From contig JADFNB010000032.1 of assembly GCA_022563595.1 (NCBI GenBank), positions 1 through 33,546 on the forward strand: a stretch of 33,546 nt of DNA. The letters are read 5' to 3'. Position numbers and translations under genes: made by a program. Positions 23,540-31,949 of the stretch are shown here, piece after piece; within the stretch, counting starts at the first letter, position 1, and every line of letters starts with the position of its first letter. The notes under the pieces were generated by a model. That model worked only from the letters and a program-made list of their open reading frames with translations, was not told where the DNA came from and ran no database searches. The stretch comes from Gemmatimonadota bacterium. GTDB taxonomy: Bacteria > Gemmatimonadota > Gemmatimonadetes > Gemmatimonadales > GWC2-71-9.

Positions 23540-25528
23540 GTGCCAGCCGATCTTTCCGCACGCCAGAGGGCTGTGCTCGCTGCGGTGTGTGAGACCTTGC
23601 TGCCCGCGCTCGAGCGAGATGACGACCCCGACGGTCTGTTCGCGACCGGCGCCCGCGCGGCCCGCACCCTGGAACGGGTCGAGCAGATGATCGCCGGTCT
23701 CCCGGACATGCACGACCGTGTACGGTTACGTTCGCTCCTCTCGGCGCTCGATTCCGCTGTGGCCAGCTTCGCGCTCGGCAGCGGGTTCAAGGGTTTCATC
23801 AGGCTCTCACCCGAACGGCGCGAGGAGGTACTCAAGAACTGGGCACACTCGCGACTGCCGATCAAACGGGCCGGGTTCCAAGCGTTGAAGCGCCTCATCC
23901 ACATCGCGTACGCGTGTTGGCCCCTGGAAGACGGCTCACACCCGGCGTGGCGTGCGGTAGGCTATCCCGGTCCCCTGCCACAACCGACCGATGAGATCAC
24001 GGCATTGCCTACCATAACGATCGACCGCGACACGACGCTCGAGTGTGACGTCGTCGTGGTCGGTTCGGGCGCCGGCGGCGGCGCCGTGGCCGGGATCATA
24101 TCGGAAGCGGGTCGCGACGTCGTCGTGCTCGAGAAAGGCCCCAATCCCGGCTCCCGTGACATGACACAGATCGAGGGCGAGATGCTCGAGTCATTGTTCC
24201 TCGACCGCGGCACGATCATGACGCAGAGCGGGTCGCTCCCGATCTTGGCGGGCAGTTGCCTCGGCGGCGGTACGGTCATCAACTGGACCACCAGCTTCGC
24301 GCTTCCCCATCGCATAAAGGAAGAGTGGGACGAGCGGTCCGGTCTCGGGCTCTTCACGAGCGACGGCTTCACGAGATCGTTGGACCGCGTCCAGCAACGG
24401 CTGAACGTAGGCACGCAATGGAGCACGCCTGCCATGCGCGATCAGCTGTTAGAGCGTGGGCTGAAAGCACTCGGCTGGCACGTAGGACCGATCCCGCGAA
24501 ACGTGACGGATTGCCGTGAGGGACTCGAGTGCGGCTACTGTGGTTACGGATGCAGGCACGGCGCGAAGAACTCCACGGCACGGACCTATCTCGCGAGCGC
24601 CGCCGAACACGGCGCCCGTCTGGTAGCGCACTGCGAGGTCGAGCGCGTGCTTTCTGACGGCGACCGCGCCACCGGCGTGGCCGGGATCGTACGCGACGGG
24701 AACGGTCGGGCACATCGGATCACGGTACGGGCGGGCGCGGTCGTGGTGAGCTGCGGTGCGATCTACACTCCAGCGTTGCTGCTCCGTTCCGGCCTCGGGA
24801 ACCGCAACATCGGCCACCGCCTCCATCTGCATCCCGTTTCGGCGGTGGCCGGTTGCTTCCCCGATCGCGTGGATCCGTGGGGTGGCGCCCTCCAGACACG
24901 CTACTCGGAACAGTTCGCGTACCTGGACGGCACCTACGGCTTCCGCCTCGAGACCGGACCCATCCACTTCGCTCTTCCGGCGAGCGCATTCGGATGGGAG
25001 GGCGCCCGGGCGTGGCGGGAAGACATCGCCCGCCTGGCGCACACCAACGTCATTGGCATCCTGCTACGTGACCGTGGTACCGGGCGTGTCGATGTGAGCA
25101 GATCGGGCCGGCCGCGGGTCCACTACGAGGTCTCTCCGTACGACGCTAAGCACATGCGGGAGGGACTGCGCGCGGCGGCGCAGGTGTTGGCGGCGGCTGG
25201 TGCCGAGGATGTCTTCACGCTGCAGACGCCGCCGACGCGCGCCAAGACCACGGGCCCCGACTGGCTCGACCGCTTCACGAACACCGCGGATCGCACCGGG
25301 TACAGGCGCTTCCGCATGTCGTACATCACGTTCCACCAGATGGGGACGGCCGCGATGGGACACGACCCGGCCCGGTCGGTGATCGGCGAGAACGGCGAGA
25401 CGCACGAGATCCGCGGGCTCTACGTGGCCGACGGCAGCGCGTTCCCCGCCTCCAGCGGCGTGAACCCCATGATCACCATCATGGCCATCGCCGATCACGT
25501 GGCGCATGGCATCACGGATTCCACGTGA
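23540..25528 (+). CDS. GMC oxidoreductase, long-chain alcohol oxidase type
   Basis: A 662-residue FAD enzyme. Residues ~1-165 resemble the gluconate 2-dehydrogenase subunit 3-like N-domain. The FAD-binding VVVVGSGAGGGAVAG lies at about 170-184, followed by LEKGPNPGSRDMT. A Cys cluster (CGYCGYGCRHGAKNST, ~330-345) is a hallmark of the FAO/long-chain alcohol oxidase branch. The C-terminal GMC catalytic part has FHQMGTAAMG (His near 598) and SSGVNPMITIMA (Asn near 638). The start is GTG 23540, 10 nt after the previous stop; no strong Shine-Dalgarno is visible. It would oxidise an alcohol to an aldehyde. Co-orientation with the saccharopine dehydrogenase-like pair suggests one transcript, but a shared pathway is not obvious. 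Confidence 0.9.
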   Translation: MPADLSARQRAVLAAVCETLLPALERDDDPDGLFATGARAARTLERVEQMIAGLPDMHDRVRLRSLLSALDSAVASFALGSGFKGFIRLSPERREEVLKNWAHSRLPIKRAGFQALKRLIHIAYACWPLEDGSHPAWRAVGYPGPLPQPTDEITALPTITIDRDTTLECDVVVVGSGAGGGAVAGIISEAGRDVVVLEKGPNPGSRDMTQIEGEMLESLFLDRGTIMTQSGSLPILAGSCLGGGTVINWTTSFALPHRIKEEWDERSGLGLFTSDGFTRSLDRVQQRLNVGTQWSTPAMRDQLLERGLKALGWHVGPIPRNVTDCREGLECGYCGYGCRHGAKNSTARTYLASAAEHGARLVAHCEVERVLSDGDRATGVAGIVRDGNGRAHRITVRAGAVVVSCGAIYTPALLLRSGLGNRNIGHRLHLHPVSAVAGCFPDRVDPWGGALQTRYSEQFAYLDGTYGFRLETGPIHFALPASAFGWEGARAWREDIARLAHTNVIGILLRDRGTGRVDVSRSGRPRVHYEVSPYDAKHMREGLRAAAQVLAAAGAEDVFTLQTPPTRAKTTGPDWLDRFTNTADRTGYRRFRMSYITFHQMGTAAMGHDPARSVIGENGETHEIRGLYVADGSAFPASSGVNPMITIMAIADHVAHGITDST

Positions 25529-25542
25529 CGGCACGCGCCTCG

Positions 25543-26259
25543 TTAAAAGACGTGGACTGCGATGACCGCGATTCCTGCGACCGCGGAGATCAATAGCACG
25601 GCCGATCGGAGGAGGCCGCTATCGAGCACGTCCGCGGTGCGCCGCGAGATGAAGAAACCCAGCAACACGCCGGGAAAGAGCACTGCGGCCAACCGTAGCT
25701 CCGTCCACCCGAACCGGCCGACCAGGTGCAGCCCCACTACCGACATCGCGACTCCCACGACGAAAAACGCCGAGAGCGTCCCACGGAGGCGCGCACCCGA
25801 TTGGCGCTGGTAGAGGAGCGCCATCGGTGGACCGCCGATGGCAACGGCTGTCCCCATGAACCCCGATAGGGCTCCGGCGCCGAGCAAGGTTTTCGGGCTG
25901 GGACCGACGTGCAGTCCCGATGCGCTCAATGCGACGGCCAGGAGCACGAGGATCCCGAACGTGATGGCGATCTTGTCCGCGGGTACCACTGTCAGCACTA
26001 CGCCTGCCGCGGCAATACCGGGGACCCGTCCCGCCAGTGCCCACTTGAGGTCGCCGAACTGGATGCCCCGCCACTCCCGGCGCGTCAGCAGCAGGGTCAA
26101 TCCGACCGAAGCACAGAGCAGCGGACCCGGAACGAGCCGTGGATCGATCAGCACGAGGAGCGGCACCGAGAGCATACCGAGCCCGAACCCGATCGAGCCC
26201 TGTAGCGTGGCGCCGATCGTCACCACGCCGGCGGCGAGCAGAAACTCAGTGAGGGTCAC
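25543..26259 (-). CDS. TauE/SafE-family membrane permease
   Basis: A 238-residue integral membrane protein with about eight hydrophobic helices and the TauE/SafE (DUF81) pattern: GATLQGSIGFGLGMLSVPLL near the N-terminus and its internal repeat GALSGFMGTAVAIGGPPMAL. The family exports sulfite, sulfonates or other organic anions; the substrate is unknown. The start is taken as GTG 26257-26259, overlapping the TGA of the upstream OPT fragment by 4 nt. The longer frame upstream is antisense-like, Arg-rich sequence inside the OPT gene and is rejected. It converges on the GMC oxidoreductase with a 14-nt gap. Confidence 0.88.
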   Translation of the reverse strand: MTLTEFLLAAGVVTIGATLQGSIGFGLGMLSVPLLVLIDPRLVPGPLLCASVGLTLLLTRREWRGIQFGDLKWALAGRVPGIAAAGVVLTVVPADKIAITFGILVLLAVALSASGLHVGPSPKTLLGAGALSGFMGTAVAIGGPPMALLYQRQSGARLRGTLSAFFVVGVAMSVVGLHLVGRFGWTELRLAAVLFPGVLLGFFISRRTADVLDSGLLRSAVLLISAVAGIAVIAVHVF

Positions 26260-26954
26260 GCGGCGTGCCCGCCGATCAGGCGGCCGGGCGGCGGCGATAC
26301 ACTGACGGCGAGATTGGCTTTGTACGCCAGGCCAAGCTGGAATGTCCCCTGCACGAGCTTGAGCCCGCTCGTGATGAGCTGAAACAGCATCCCGAGCCCT
26401 AGACCCCAGAACACGCCGCGCGCCTGCTCGCCGCCGCCTTCCGCGGCGACCAGCACCTCGGCGCACGCCATGCCTTCCGGGTAGGGAAGCTTGCCGTGCT
26501 CGCGCTTGATCAGGTAGCGGCGCAACGGGATCATCGCCAGGACGCCGATCAGCCCACCGGCCATTGTGAGCAGCGTGATCTGTGCCCAAGCCGGCTTCAT
26601 GCCCCAGATGAACAGCGCCGGAATCGTGAACAACACGCCGGAAGCCACCGACGAACTGGCCGATCCGATCGTCTGCGACATGTTGCTCTCGAGAATGGAA
26701 TGCCGGAGACCGAACGCCGCGAATAAGCGGAAGGCGACGACCGTGAGTACGGCCACTGGAATGGACGTGCTGATGGTGAGACCGACCTTCAGCCCCAGGT
26801 AGGTGTTCGCGGCGCCGAAGATTATGCCGAGAATGACTCCCGCCAGCGCCGCCTTGATCGTGAACTCGGGAAGGGTCTGTCCGTACGTGAGGGGTACGAA
26901 CGTCTCGCCTTCCTTCAGCTCGTAGGCGGTGGCTGGTAACTTGGCTCCGGTCAT
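26256..26954 (-). CDS. OPT-family oligopeptide transporter, truncated
   Basis: The 232 residues match the N-terminal third of an OPT transporter: LPEFTIKAALAGVILGIIFG, AANTYLGLKVGLTISTSIPV, SNMSQTIGSASSSVASGVLF, LPYPEGMACAEVLVAAEGGG and LGLAYKANLAVSVSP. Full-length proteins have 600 or more residues and continue after the VSP segment with an LLGVGYI-type helix. Here the frame instead ends PPGRLIGGHAA and TGA. The stop overlaps the TauE start (GTGA), so an internal deletion joining the 5' third to a coupled downstream gene is the simplest reading. A real short protein is possible but would lack most transport helices. Start ATG 26952-26954 aligns with family starts (MTGAKLPATAYELKEGETF). Confidence 0.75.
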   Translation of the reverse strand: MTGAKLPATAYELKEGETFVPLTYGQTLPEFTIKAALAGVILGIIFGAANTYLGLKVGLTISTSIPVAVLTVVAFRLFAAFGLRHSILESNMSQTIGSASSSVASGVLFTIPALFIWGMKPAWAQITLLTMAGGLIGVLAMIPLRRYLIKREHGKLPYPEGMACAEVLVAAEGGGEQARGVFWGLGLGMLFQLITSGLKLVQGTFQLGLAYKANLAVSVSPPPGRLIGGHAA

Positions 26955-27031
26955 GCGATATCTCCTCGCGCCTGTCGGCGTGACGCGCGAATCTTCACCA
27001 CGGATGGCAGCAGCGCAAGCGGGAGAGTACT

Positions 27032-27060
27032 TTGCCCATCGCGAATCCCACACATACATT
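27032..27060 (+). promoter_or_regulatory. Candidate sigma-70-like promoter
   Basis: TTGCCC (27,032-27,037), 17 nt, then TACATT (27,055-27,060), each matching four of six consensus bases, lies 47 nt ahead of the PPC-protein start in the divergent gap with the OPT gene. No other element is evident in this 150-nt gap. Confidence 0.3.
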
Positions 27061-27095
27061 GCGGGCGTGAGGGTGCACCCAACGACCGACGATCT

Positions 27096-27100
27096 GGAGG
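27096..27100 (+). promoter_or_regulatory. Ribosome binding site that sets the PPC gene start
   Basis: GGAGG stands only 1 nt before ATG 27102 but 7 nt before the in-frame GTG 27108. The usual spacing favours the GTG. Confidence 0.6.
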
Positions 27101-27107
27101 TATGAGC

Positions 27108-27989
27108 GTGTCGACTCTTTGGAAGCTGCGGTTGACGGCGTTGCTGCCGGCAATGGGCCTGCTCGCCGCCACCGCGGGCGCGGCCGGGGCACAGACCGCC
27201 ACATCGGAGGGCGGAGGCTCGATCCTCATGCTGCTGGATGTCGAGGGCAGACTGGAGGTCGGTGGCGAGGTCCGCAGCGCGCTCTCGAGCGCCGACTACG
27301 TCTCGCCCAGCGACGCCTTTCTGGAGGCCTGGACATTGGACGGGCGGACCGCCGAGACGGTCACAGTCGACCTAATCACCGATGCATTCGACGCCTATCT
27401 CTTCGTCCTCGGACCGGGATTCGCCGAAACGCTCGCCGATGACGACGGTGCCGGCGGGTGCAACGCGCGCCTCACCTTCACCTTCCTCGAAGACGGAACC
27501 TTCCGAGTCGTGGCCAGCTCGGCAGGATCGCGCCAGACCGGCGTCTACACGCTGCGCGTCACCAACACACCCGAGCCCGTCGAGATGTATCCCTGCGGCG
27601 GCATGAACCCGGAGTTACTGCGCTCGTTGCCGACGGACAGCCGGAGCATCGCGGTCGGTGACACCGTCACGGGACAGCTGAACGGGACCGAGCGGACGAT
27701 CGAGCAGGGCCGCTACGTCCAGGCATGGGCGCTGGAAGGCAGCGCCGGTCAGACCGTCAGCATCACGCTGGAGTCGGACGCCTTCGACGCATACCTGTAT
27801 CTGCTCGGACCGGGCATTGACCAGCCTCGAGAGGACGACGACGGCGCAGGCGACCTCAACTCCCGCATCACTGTCACGTTCCCCGAGGACGGAACGTATC
27901 TCGTCATCGTGAGCGCGCTATCGGCGGGCGACACCGGTGCGTTCCGCCTCACCGTGGCGCCGCCCGAAGAGGAGATGGAGGAGGGGTAG
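27108..27989 (+). CDS. Secreted protein with two PPC-like domains
   Basis: A 293-residue exported protein. A signal peptide (ALLPAMGLLAATAGAAGAQ) is followed by two homologous beta-sandwich repeats of the bacterial pre-peptidase C-terminal (PPC) type, about residues 40-155 and 180-285. Each has the signature DAFDAYLFVLGPG / DAFDAYLYLLGPG, an acidic DDDGAG turn and LEDGTFRVVAS / PEDGTYLVIVS. Two cysteines (CNARL and YPCGG) lie in or after the first repeat. PPC domains usually accompany secreted proteases, but no catalytic domain is present, so this is a stand-alone binding or structural protein. The start is GTG 27108 by Shine-Dalgarno spacing; ATG 27102 is the alternative. It converges on pntB with a 5-nt gap. 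Confidence 0.85.
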   Translation: MSTLWKLRLTALLPAMGLLAATAGAAGAQTATSEGGGSILMLLDVEGRLEVGGEVRSALSSADYVSPSDAFLEAWTLDGRTAETVTVDLITDAFDAYLFVLGPGFAETLADDDGAGGCNARLTFTFLEDGTFRVVASSAGSRQTGVYTLRVTNTPEPVEMYPCGGMNPELLRSLPTDSRSIAVGDTVTGQLNGTERTIEQGRYVQAWALEGSAGQTVSITLESDAFDAYLYLLGPGIDQPREDDDGAGDLNSRITVTFPEDGTYLVIVSALSAGDTGAFRLTVAPPEEEMEEG

Positions 27990-27994
27990 CCGGG

Positions 27995-29392
27995 CTAGGC
28001 CGCCTCCTTCACCGCCGCCACCAGCTTCTTCACGGAGTCCTTCGCGTCCCCGAAGAGCATGTGCGTCCGCTCATCGTAGAACAACTCGTTGCTGATGCCC
28101 GCGAACCCGGGCCGCATTGAGCGTTTGAGCACGATCACGTTCTGGGCCTTGTCGACGTCGAGAATCGGCATCCCGTAGATGGGGCTCGCCGTGTCGTGGC
28201 GCGCGGCAGGGTTTACCACATCGTTCGCGCCGATCACGAGCACCACGTCGGTGCGCTCGAATTCCGGATTGATCTGATCCATATCGTACAGCTCGTCGTA
28301 CGGCACGTTGGCCTCGGCGAGCAGCACGTTCATGTGACCCGGCATCCGGCCCGCCACCGGGTGGATCGCGTACTTCACGTCCACACCGCGTTTCTCGAGC
28401 AGCTCGGTCAATGTGCGGACCTCGTGCTGTGCCTGCGCTACGGCCATGCCGTATCCGGGCGCCACCACGACATGGCGCGCGTAGGCCAGCATCGTCGCCG
28501 CGTCTTCGTGCGTCACCTGACGGACCGGCCGGTCACCGACCGGGGCGCCCGGCAACGCCGCCGTGTCCTGCACCACCGACCCGAACGCGCCGAACAGCAC
28601 GTTGGCCAGAGACCGGTTCATCCCCTTGCACATGATGTTGGTGAGGATGAGCCCCGACGCGCCAACGAGCGCACCACTGATGATCAACCCCTCATTGTTG
28701 ATCACGAATCCGGTCATCGCCGCGGCTATCCCGGAGTACGAGTTCAACAACGAGATCACCACAGGCATATCCGCTCCACCGATCGGGACCACGGATAGGA
28801 CGCCCAGCAACAATGCCAGGCCGACCAGAACACCGAACCAGGTCGGGTTCTCGGGCTGAATGACGAGCCACACCACGAGCGCGATCATGCCGATGAGCAG
28901 AATGGTGTTGAGGGTCTTCTGCAGCGGATAGGTGATCGCTCGTCCGCTCACGAGTTCCTGCAGCTTTCCAAACGCGATGAGACTGCCCGAGAAGGTGACC
29001 GCACCGATCAGCACGCTCAGTTGGATAGTTATGTTGACGCTGAGCGGCAGGTCGCTGCCGGTGTTCAGGAAGCGGACGAATTCCGCGCCGGCGACGACCG
29101 CCGAGGCTCCACCGCCGAAGCCGTTCAGCAGCGCGACCATCTGGGGCATCGCGGTCATCGTGACCGTGCGCGCGAAGATGGCGCCGATCAACGACCCGAC
29201 GATCACGCCCGCGATGATCATCGGCCAGCTCAGGATGTCCTGGAAGATCAGTGTCGCCACTATGGCGATGAGCATGCCGATCGAGGCGATCGCGTTGCCC
29301 GAGCGCGCCGTGGCCGGCGAACTCAGCCGCTTGAGTCCCAGTATGAACAGGACCGCGGCGAGCAGATAGAAGAGCTTGATCAGCGCGGCCAT
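27995..29392 (-). CDS. pntB: NAD(P) transhydrogenase beta subunit
   Basis: A 465-residue subunit of the proton-translocating transhydrogenase. The N-terminal two-thirds consists of membrane helices including GFGGGASAVVAGAEF. The C-terminal domain III binds NADP(H), with VVVAPGYGMAVAQAQHEV, HPVAGRMPGHMNVLLAEANV, DVVLVIGANDVVNPAA and VLKRSMRPGFAG. Together with the two alpha parts it couples proton entry to hydride transfer from NADH to NADP+. The ATG overlaps the TAA of pntAb by 1 nt (TAATG), so it is translationally coupled. Length and motifs are normal. Confidence 0.97.
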   Translation of the reverse strand: MAALIKLFYLLAAVLFILGLKRLSSPATARSGNAIASIGMLIAIVATLIFQDILSWPMIIAGVIVGSLIGAIFARTVTMTAMPQMVALLNGFGGGASAVVAGAEFVRFLNTGSDLPLSVNITIQLSVLIGAVTFSGSLIAFGKLQELVSGRAITYPLQKTLNTILLIGMIALVVWLVIQPENPTWFGVLVGLALLLGVLSVVPIGGADMPVVISLLNSYSGIAAAMTGFVINNEGLIISGALVGASGLILTNIMCKGMNRSLANVLFGAFGSVVQDTAALPGAPVGDRPVRQVTHEDAATMLAYARHVVVAPGYGMAVAQAQHEVRTLTELLEKRGVDVKYAIHPVAGRMPGHMNVLLAEANVPYDELYDMDQINPEFERTDVVLVIGANDVVNPAARHDTASPIYGMPILDVDKAQNVIVLKRSMRPGFAGISNELFYDERTHMLFGDAKDSVKKLVAAVKEAA

Positions 29393-29688
29393 TACTTACG
29401 CTTTCCTGGATGTTTCTTGAACATCCGCAGCATCCTATCGGTTACCATGAAGCCGCCGACGCAGTTGATCATCGCGAAGATCACCGCGATCAACCCGAGA
29501 ACCGCCCCGATGGTCGTCTCCCCGCGGCCGGCCACGATGAGCGCGCCGATGATCGTGATCCCGGAGATCGCATTCGACCCGGACATGAGCGGTGTGTGGA
29601 GCGTGGGCGGGACCTTGGTGATCACCTCGAAGCCCACGAACATCGCCAGCACGAAGATGACGAATAGGGTAACCAGTACCTCAGTCAT
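29392..29688 (-). CDS. pntAb: NAD(P) transhydrogenase alpha subunit, membrane part
   Basis: A 98-residue protein with three to four hydrophobic helices (VLVTLFVIFVLAMFVGFEVI, then VPPTLHTPLMSGSNAISGIT, then IGAVLGLIAVIFAMINCVGG, then FMVTDRMLRMFKK). This is domain IIa of transhydrogenase as a separate chain, the three-gene arrangement found in many bacteria rather than the two-gene E. coli form. ATG 29686-29688 overlaps the TGA of pntAa by 4 nt. The longer upstream frame is antisense-like and rejected. Confidence 0.95.
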   Translation of the reverse strand: MTEVLVTLFVIFVLAMFVGFEVITKVPPTLHTPLMSGSNAISGITIIGALIVAGRGETTIGAVLGLIAVIFAMINCVGGFMVTDRMLRMFKKHPGKRK

Positions 29689-30818
29689 GCCGAGCCTGCC
29701 TTGACCGCCTGCCGCACGCGGTCGTGTACGATCTTGCCTTCGTGCGTGATGCAACTGCCCTGGATGATCTCGTCCTCGAAGTCGAGCTTCACGGTGCCGT
29801 CATCGATCAGCAGCGCGAGGAACGTCGACACGTTGCGCGCGTACATCTGACTCGCGTGTACCGGCATCGTGGCGGCGAGGTTCGTCTTCCCGATGATGAC
29901 GACTCCATGCTTCACCACTTCCCGGTCCTTCTCCGTAAGCGCACAGTTGCCACCCATCTCGGCCGCGAGGTCGACTATCACCGAACCCGGTCTCATATCA
30001 CGCACCATCTCTGCGGTAATCAGCACCGGAGCCGGCTTGCCAGGGATGAGCGCCGTCGTGATCACTATGTCGGCGTCCCGGACGTGCTTATGGAGCAACT
30101 CCAGCTCGCGCTTGTGCTGCTCTTCCGACATCGCCTTCGCGTACCCTCCCTCGCCCTCGGCGGAAAGATCCTCGGATGCGGTCTCGAGGAACTTGGCGCC
30201 CAGACTCTCCACCTGTTCCTTCACCGCGGGACGTACGTCGAACGCCTCGACTACGGCGCCTAGGCGCCGCGCGGTAGCGATGGCCTGGAGACCGGCCACA
30301 CCGGCACCCAGGACCAGCGTCTTCGCCGGCGCAATCGTGCCCGCGGCGGTGACGAGCATCGGGAAGAACTTGCCCAGCGACGTCGCCGCAAGCAGAACAG
30401 CCTTGTAGCCCGCAACCGTGCTCATCGATGACAGGACGTCCATTGATTGAGCGCGCGTGATGCGCGGCAGGAGATCGAGACTGAAGGAGGTGACGTTGCG
30501 GCGGGCGAGGGATCGAACGGTGGCATGGTCGGTGAGCGGCTGGAACAGGCCAACCAACACCGATCCTTCTTTGAGTGGATCGTCCTCCGCGGGCGCGCCC
30601 ACCGTCAGCACGATGTCCGCCGCTAAGAGCTGAGCCCGATCCTCCACCACCTCGCATCCCGCCTCACGATACTGTTCGTCCGCGTGAGAGGCGGCCTCAC
30701 CCGCGCCGCGCTCGATACGAACGGTGATACCCTTCGCGGCCAGCCGTTTCGCGGCGTCAGGCGTCAGGGCGACGCGCCTCTCGCCGGCCGAACTTTCCTT
30801 GGGGACTGCGACGATCAC
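29685..30818 (-). CDS. pntAa: NAD(P) transhydrogenase alpha subunit, NAD-binding part
   Basis: A 377-residue soluble domain I of transhydrogenase (AlaDH/PNT fold). It starts MIVAVPKESSAGERRVALTP and contains RAQSMDVLSSMSTVAGYKAV, the Rossmann loop LVLGAGVAGLQAIATARRLG, the FDVRPAVKEQVESLGAKF segment and GNCALTEKDREVV. The GTG start overlaps the TGA of the upstream lipoprotein gene by 4 nt (GTGA), which is unusual because that gene has no known link to transhydrogenase. The pntAa-pntAb-pntB order is complete and intact. Confidence 0.96.
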   Translation of the reverse strand: MIVAVPKESSAGERRVALTPDAAKRLAAKGITVRIERGAGEAASHADEQYREAGCEVVEDRAQLLAADIVLTVGAPAEDDPLKEGSVLVGLFQPLTDHATVRSLARRNVTSFSLDLLPRITRAQSMDVLSSMSTVAGYKAVLLAATSLGKFFPMLVTAAGTIAPAKTLVLGAGVAGLQAIATARRLGAVVEAFDVRPAVKEQVESLGAKFLETASEDLSAEGEGGYAKAMSEEQHKRELELLHKHVRDADIVITTALIPGKPAPVLITAEMVRDMRPGSVIVDLAAEMGGNCALTEKDREVVKHGVVIIGKTNLAATMPVHASQMYARNVSTFLALLIDDGTVKLDFEDEIIQGSCITHEGKIVHDRVRQAVKAGSA

Positions 30819-31948
30819 CGGTTCTCCTCTCTGTGATAATCCAGCAGGGCCGCCAACGCGGGCGGCACCATGTAGCCGAACACGTCAGCCGCCGGCACGG
30901 TGATGACACGCGGCCGCGGGCCCGGAAGTCCGTCCCGGCCATTCTGCCCGTGCTGACCCTCCGGCCCGGAGGCGCCGTCGGCCCCCGCCGAGCAGCGGCG
31001 GCCTTCATCCTGTGCCGCGCCGCCCTTCCCTCCGGAGCCTCCGTCGCCACCCCGCCCGCCACGGCCACCCTCCCCACCCACGCTCCTGCCCTCCACCAAC
31101 CCGGCCAGGAACGGCTCCTCCTCGGGAACGATGACCGTCACCCGACCACCCCGCCCACCCGGTCCGCCCACACCGCCGTTCCCACCGGCGCCCCCGGACC
31201 CGCCCGGGCTGCCCCGACAACCCGGCTGCCCGTCGGCCCCTTTGCCCCCGTCGCGCCCGTTCACCCCCCGCCCTCCCGGGCCGCCGCGCGACGCGATCAC
31301 CAACCAGTCGGCCGGCGGCACCGCGTTCGCGTCTGCGAACACGTAGAACGGCGGCGCCTCCTCCACCTGCACCCCGGCCACTATCAGCCGTTCGTAGAAC
31401 GGCGACGCGACTACCGCCATACGGACCGTCACGTCCGGTCCCGGTCCACCCGCCTCACCGCGCCGGCCGCGGTCCCCAATGAAACCGTACACGTGATTTG
31501 TACAGCTATAATCGGGTGTGAGGGTTTCTTCAGTCACCACGCTCGGCTTGGCCCGCAACGCGACCCGCAGCCTGAACCCCTCGACCGCGCTCAGGAGCGG
31601 ATCGGAAGCGGCATCCCAGTTACCGTTCTCCAGCGCAAGCGCGTTGGGACTGTAGCGGCTCAGGAACACGACGTGCAGGGCCGGCGGATGGTCTTTGTCG
31701 TACCGGTTGACGAACGGCACCTCGGTCCCGTCGTCGAGCACTGCGCTGTAGGAGGCGCGGATCGTCTGCCCGGGACAGACCGCTTCCGGGACGAACACTC
31801 GAATCGCCTCGATCAGCGCGACCAGGCCGGGGTCCGGAGCGAAGTCGGGAGGAGGACGGTGGCTGCATCCCAGTGCCGCCGCACAGAGCAACCCCGTCAC
31901 CAGTCCGCGGGCCGACAGCCCGCTGTGCCCTCCTTGCCGCGCAGTCAT
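30815..31948 (-). CDS. Lipoprotein with collagen-like glycine-rich segments
   Basis: A 377-residue predicted exported lipoprotein: Arg-containing N-terminus, hydrophobic core (GLVTGLLCAAALGC) and a lipobox-like Cys28, though the lipobox is not canonical. Residues ~45-210 form a non-repetitive domain with Cys58 and Cys149. Residues ~222-270, 291-311 and 322-345 are Gly-X-X rich, with stretches such as GPGGRGVNGRDGGKGADG and GGVGGPGGRGG, and hold Cys244 and Cys319. The last 30 residues are again ordinary sequence. I do not recognise the N-terminal domain. It follows moaA by 1 nt and overlaps pntAa by 4 nt. A surface or periplasmic structural role is plausible but unproven. Confidence 0.8.
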   Translation of the reverse strand: MTARQGGHSGLSARGLVTGLLCAAALGCSHRPPPDFAPDPGLVALIEAIRVFVPEAVCPGQTIRASYSAVLDDGTEVPFVNRYDKDHPPALHVVFLSRYSPNALALENGNWDAASDPLLSAVEGFRLRVALRAKPSVVTEETLTPDYSCTNHVYGFIGDRGRRGEAGGPGPDVTVRMAVVASPFYERLIVAGVQVEEAPPFYVFADANAVPPADWLVIASRGGPGGRGVNGRDGGKGADGQPGCRGSPGGSGGAGGNGGVGGPGGRGGRVTVIVPEEEPFLAGLVEGRSVGGEGGRGGRGGDGGSGGKGGAAQDEGRRCSAGADGASGPEGQHGQNGRDGLPGPRPRVITVPAADVFGYMVPPALAALLDYHREENR

Positions 31949-31949
31949 G

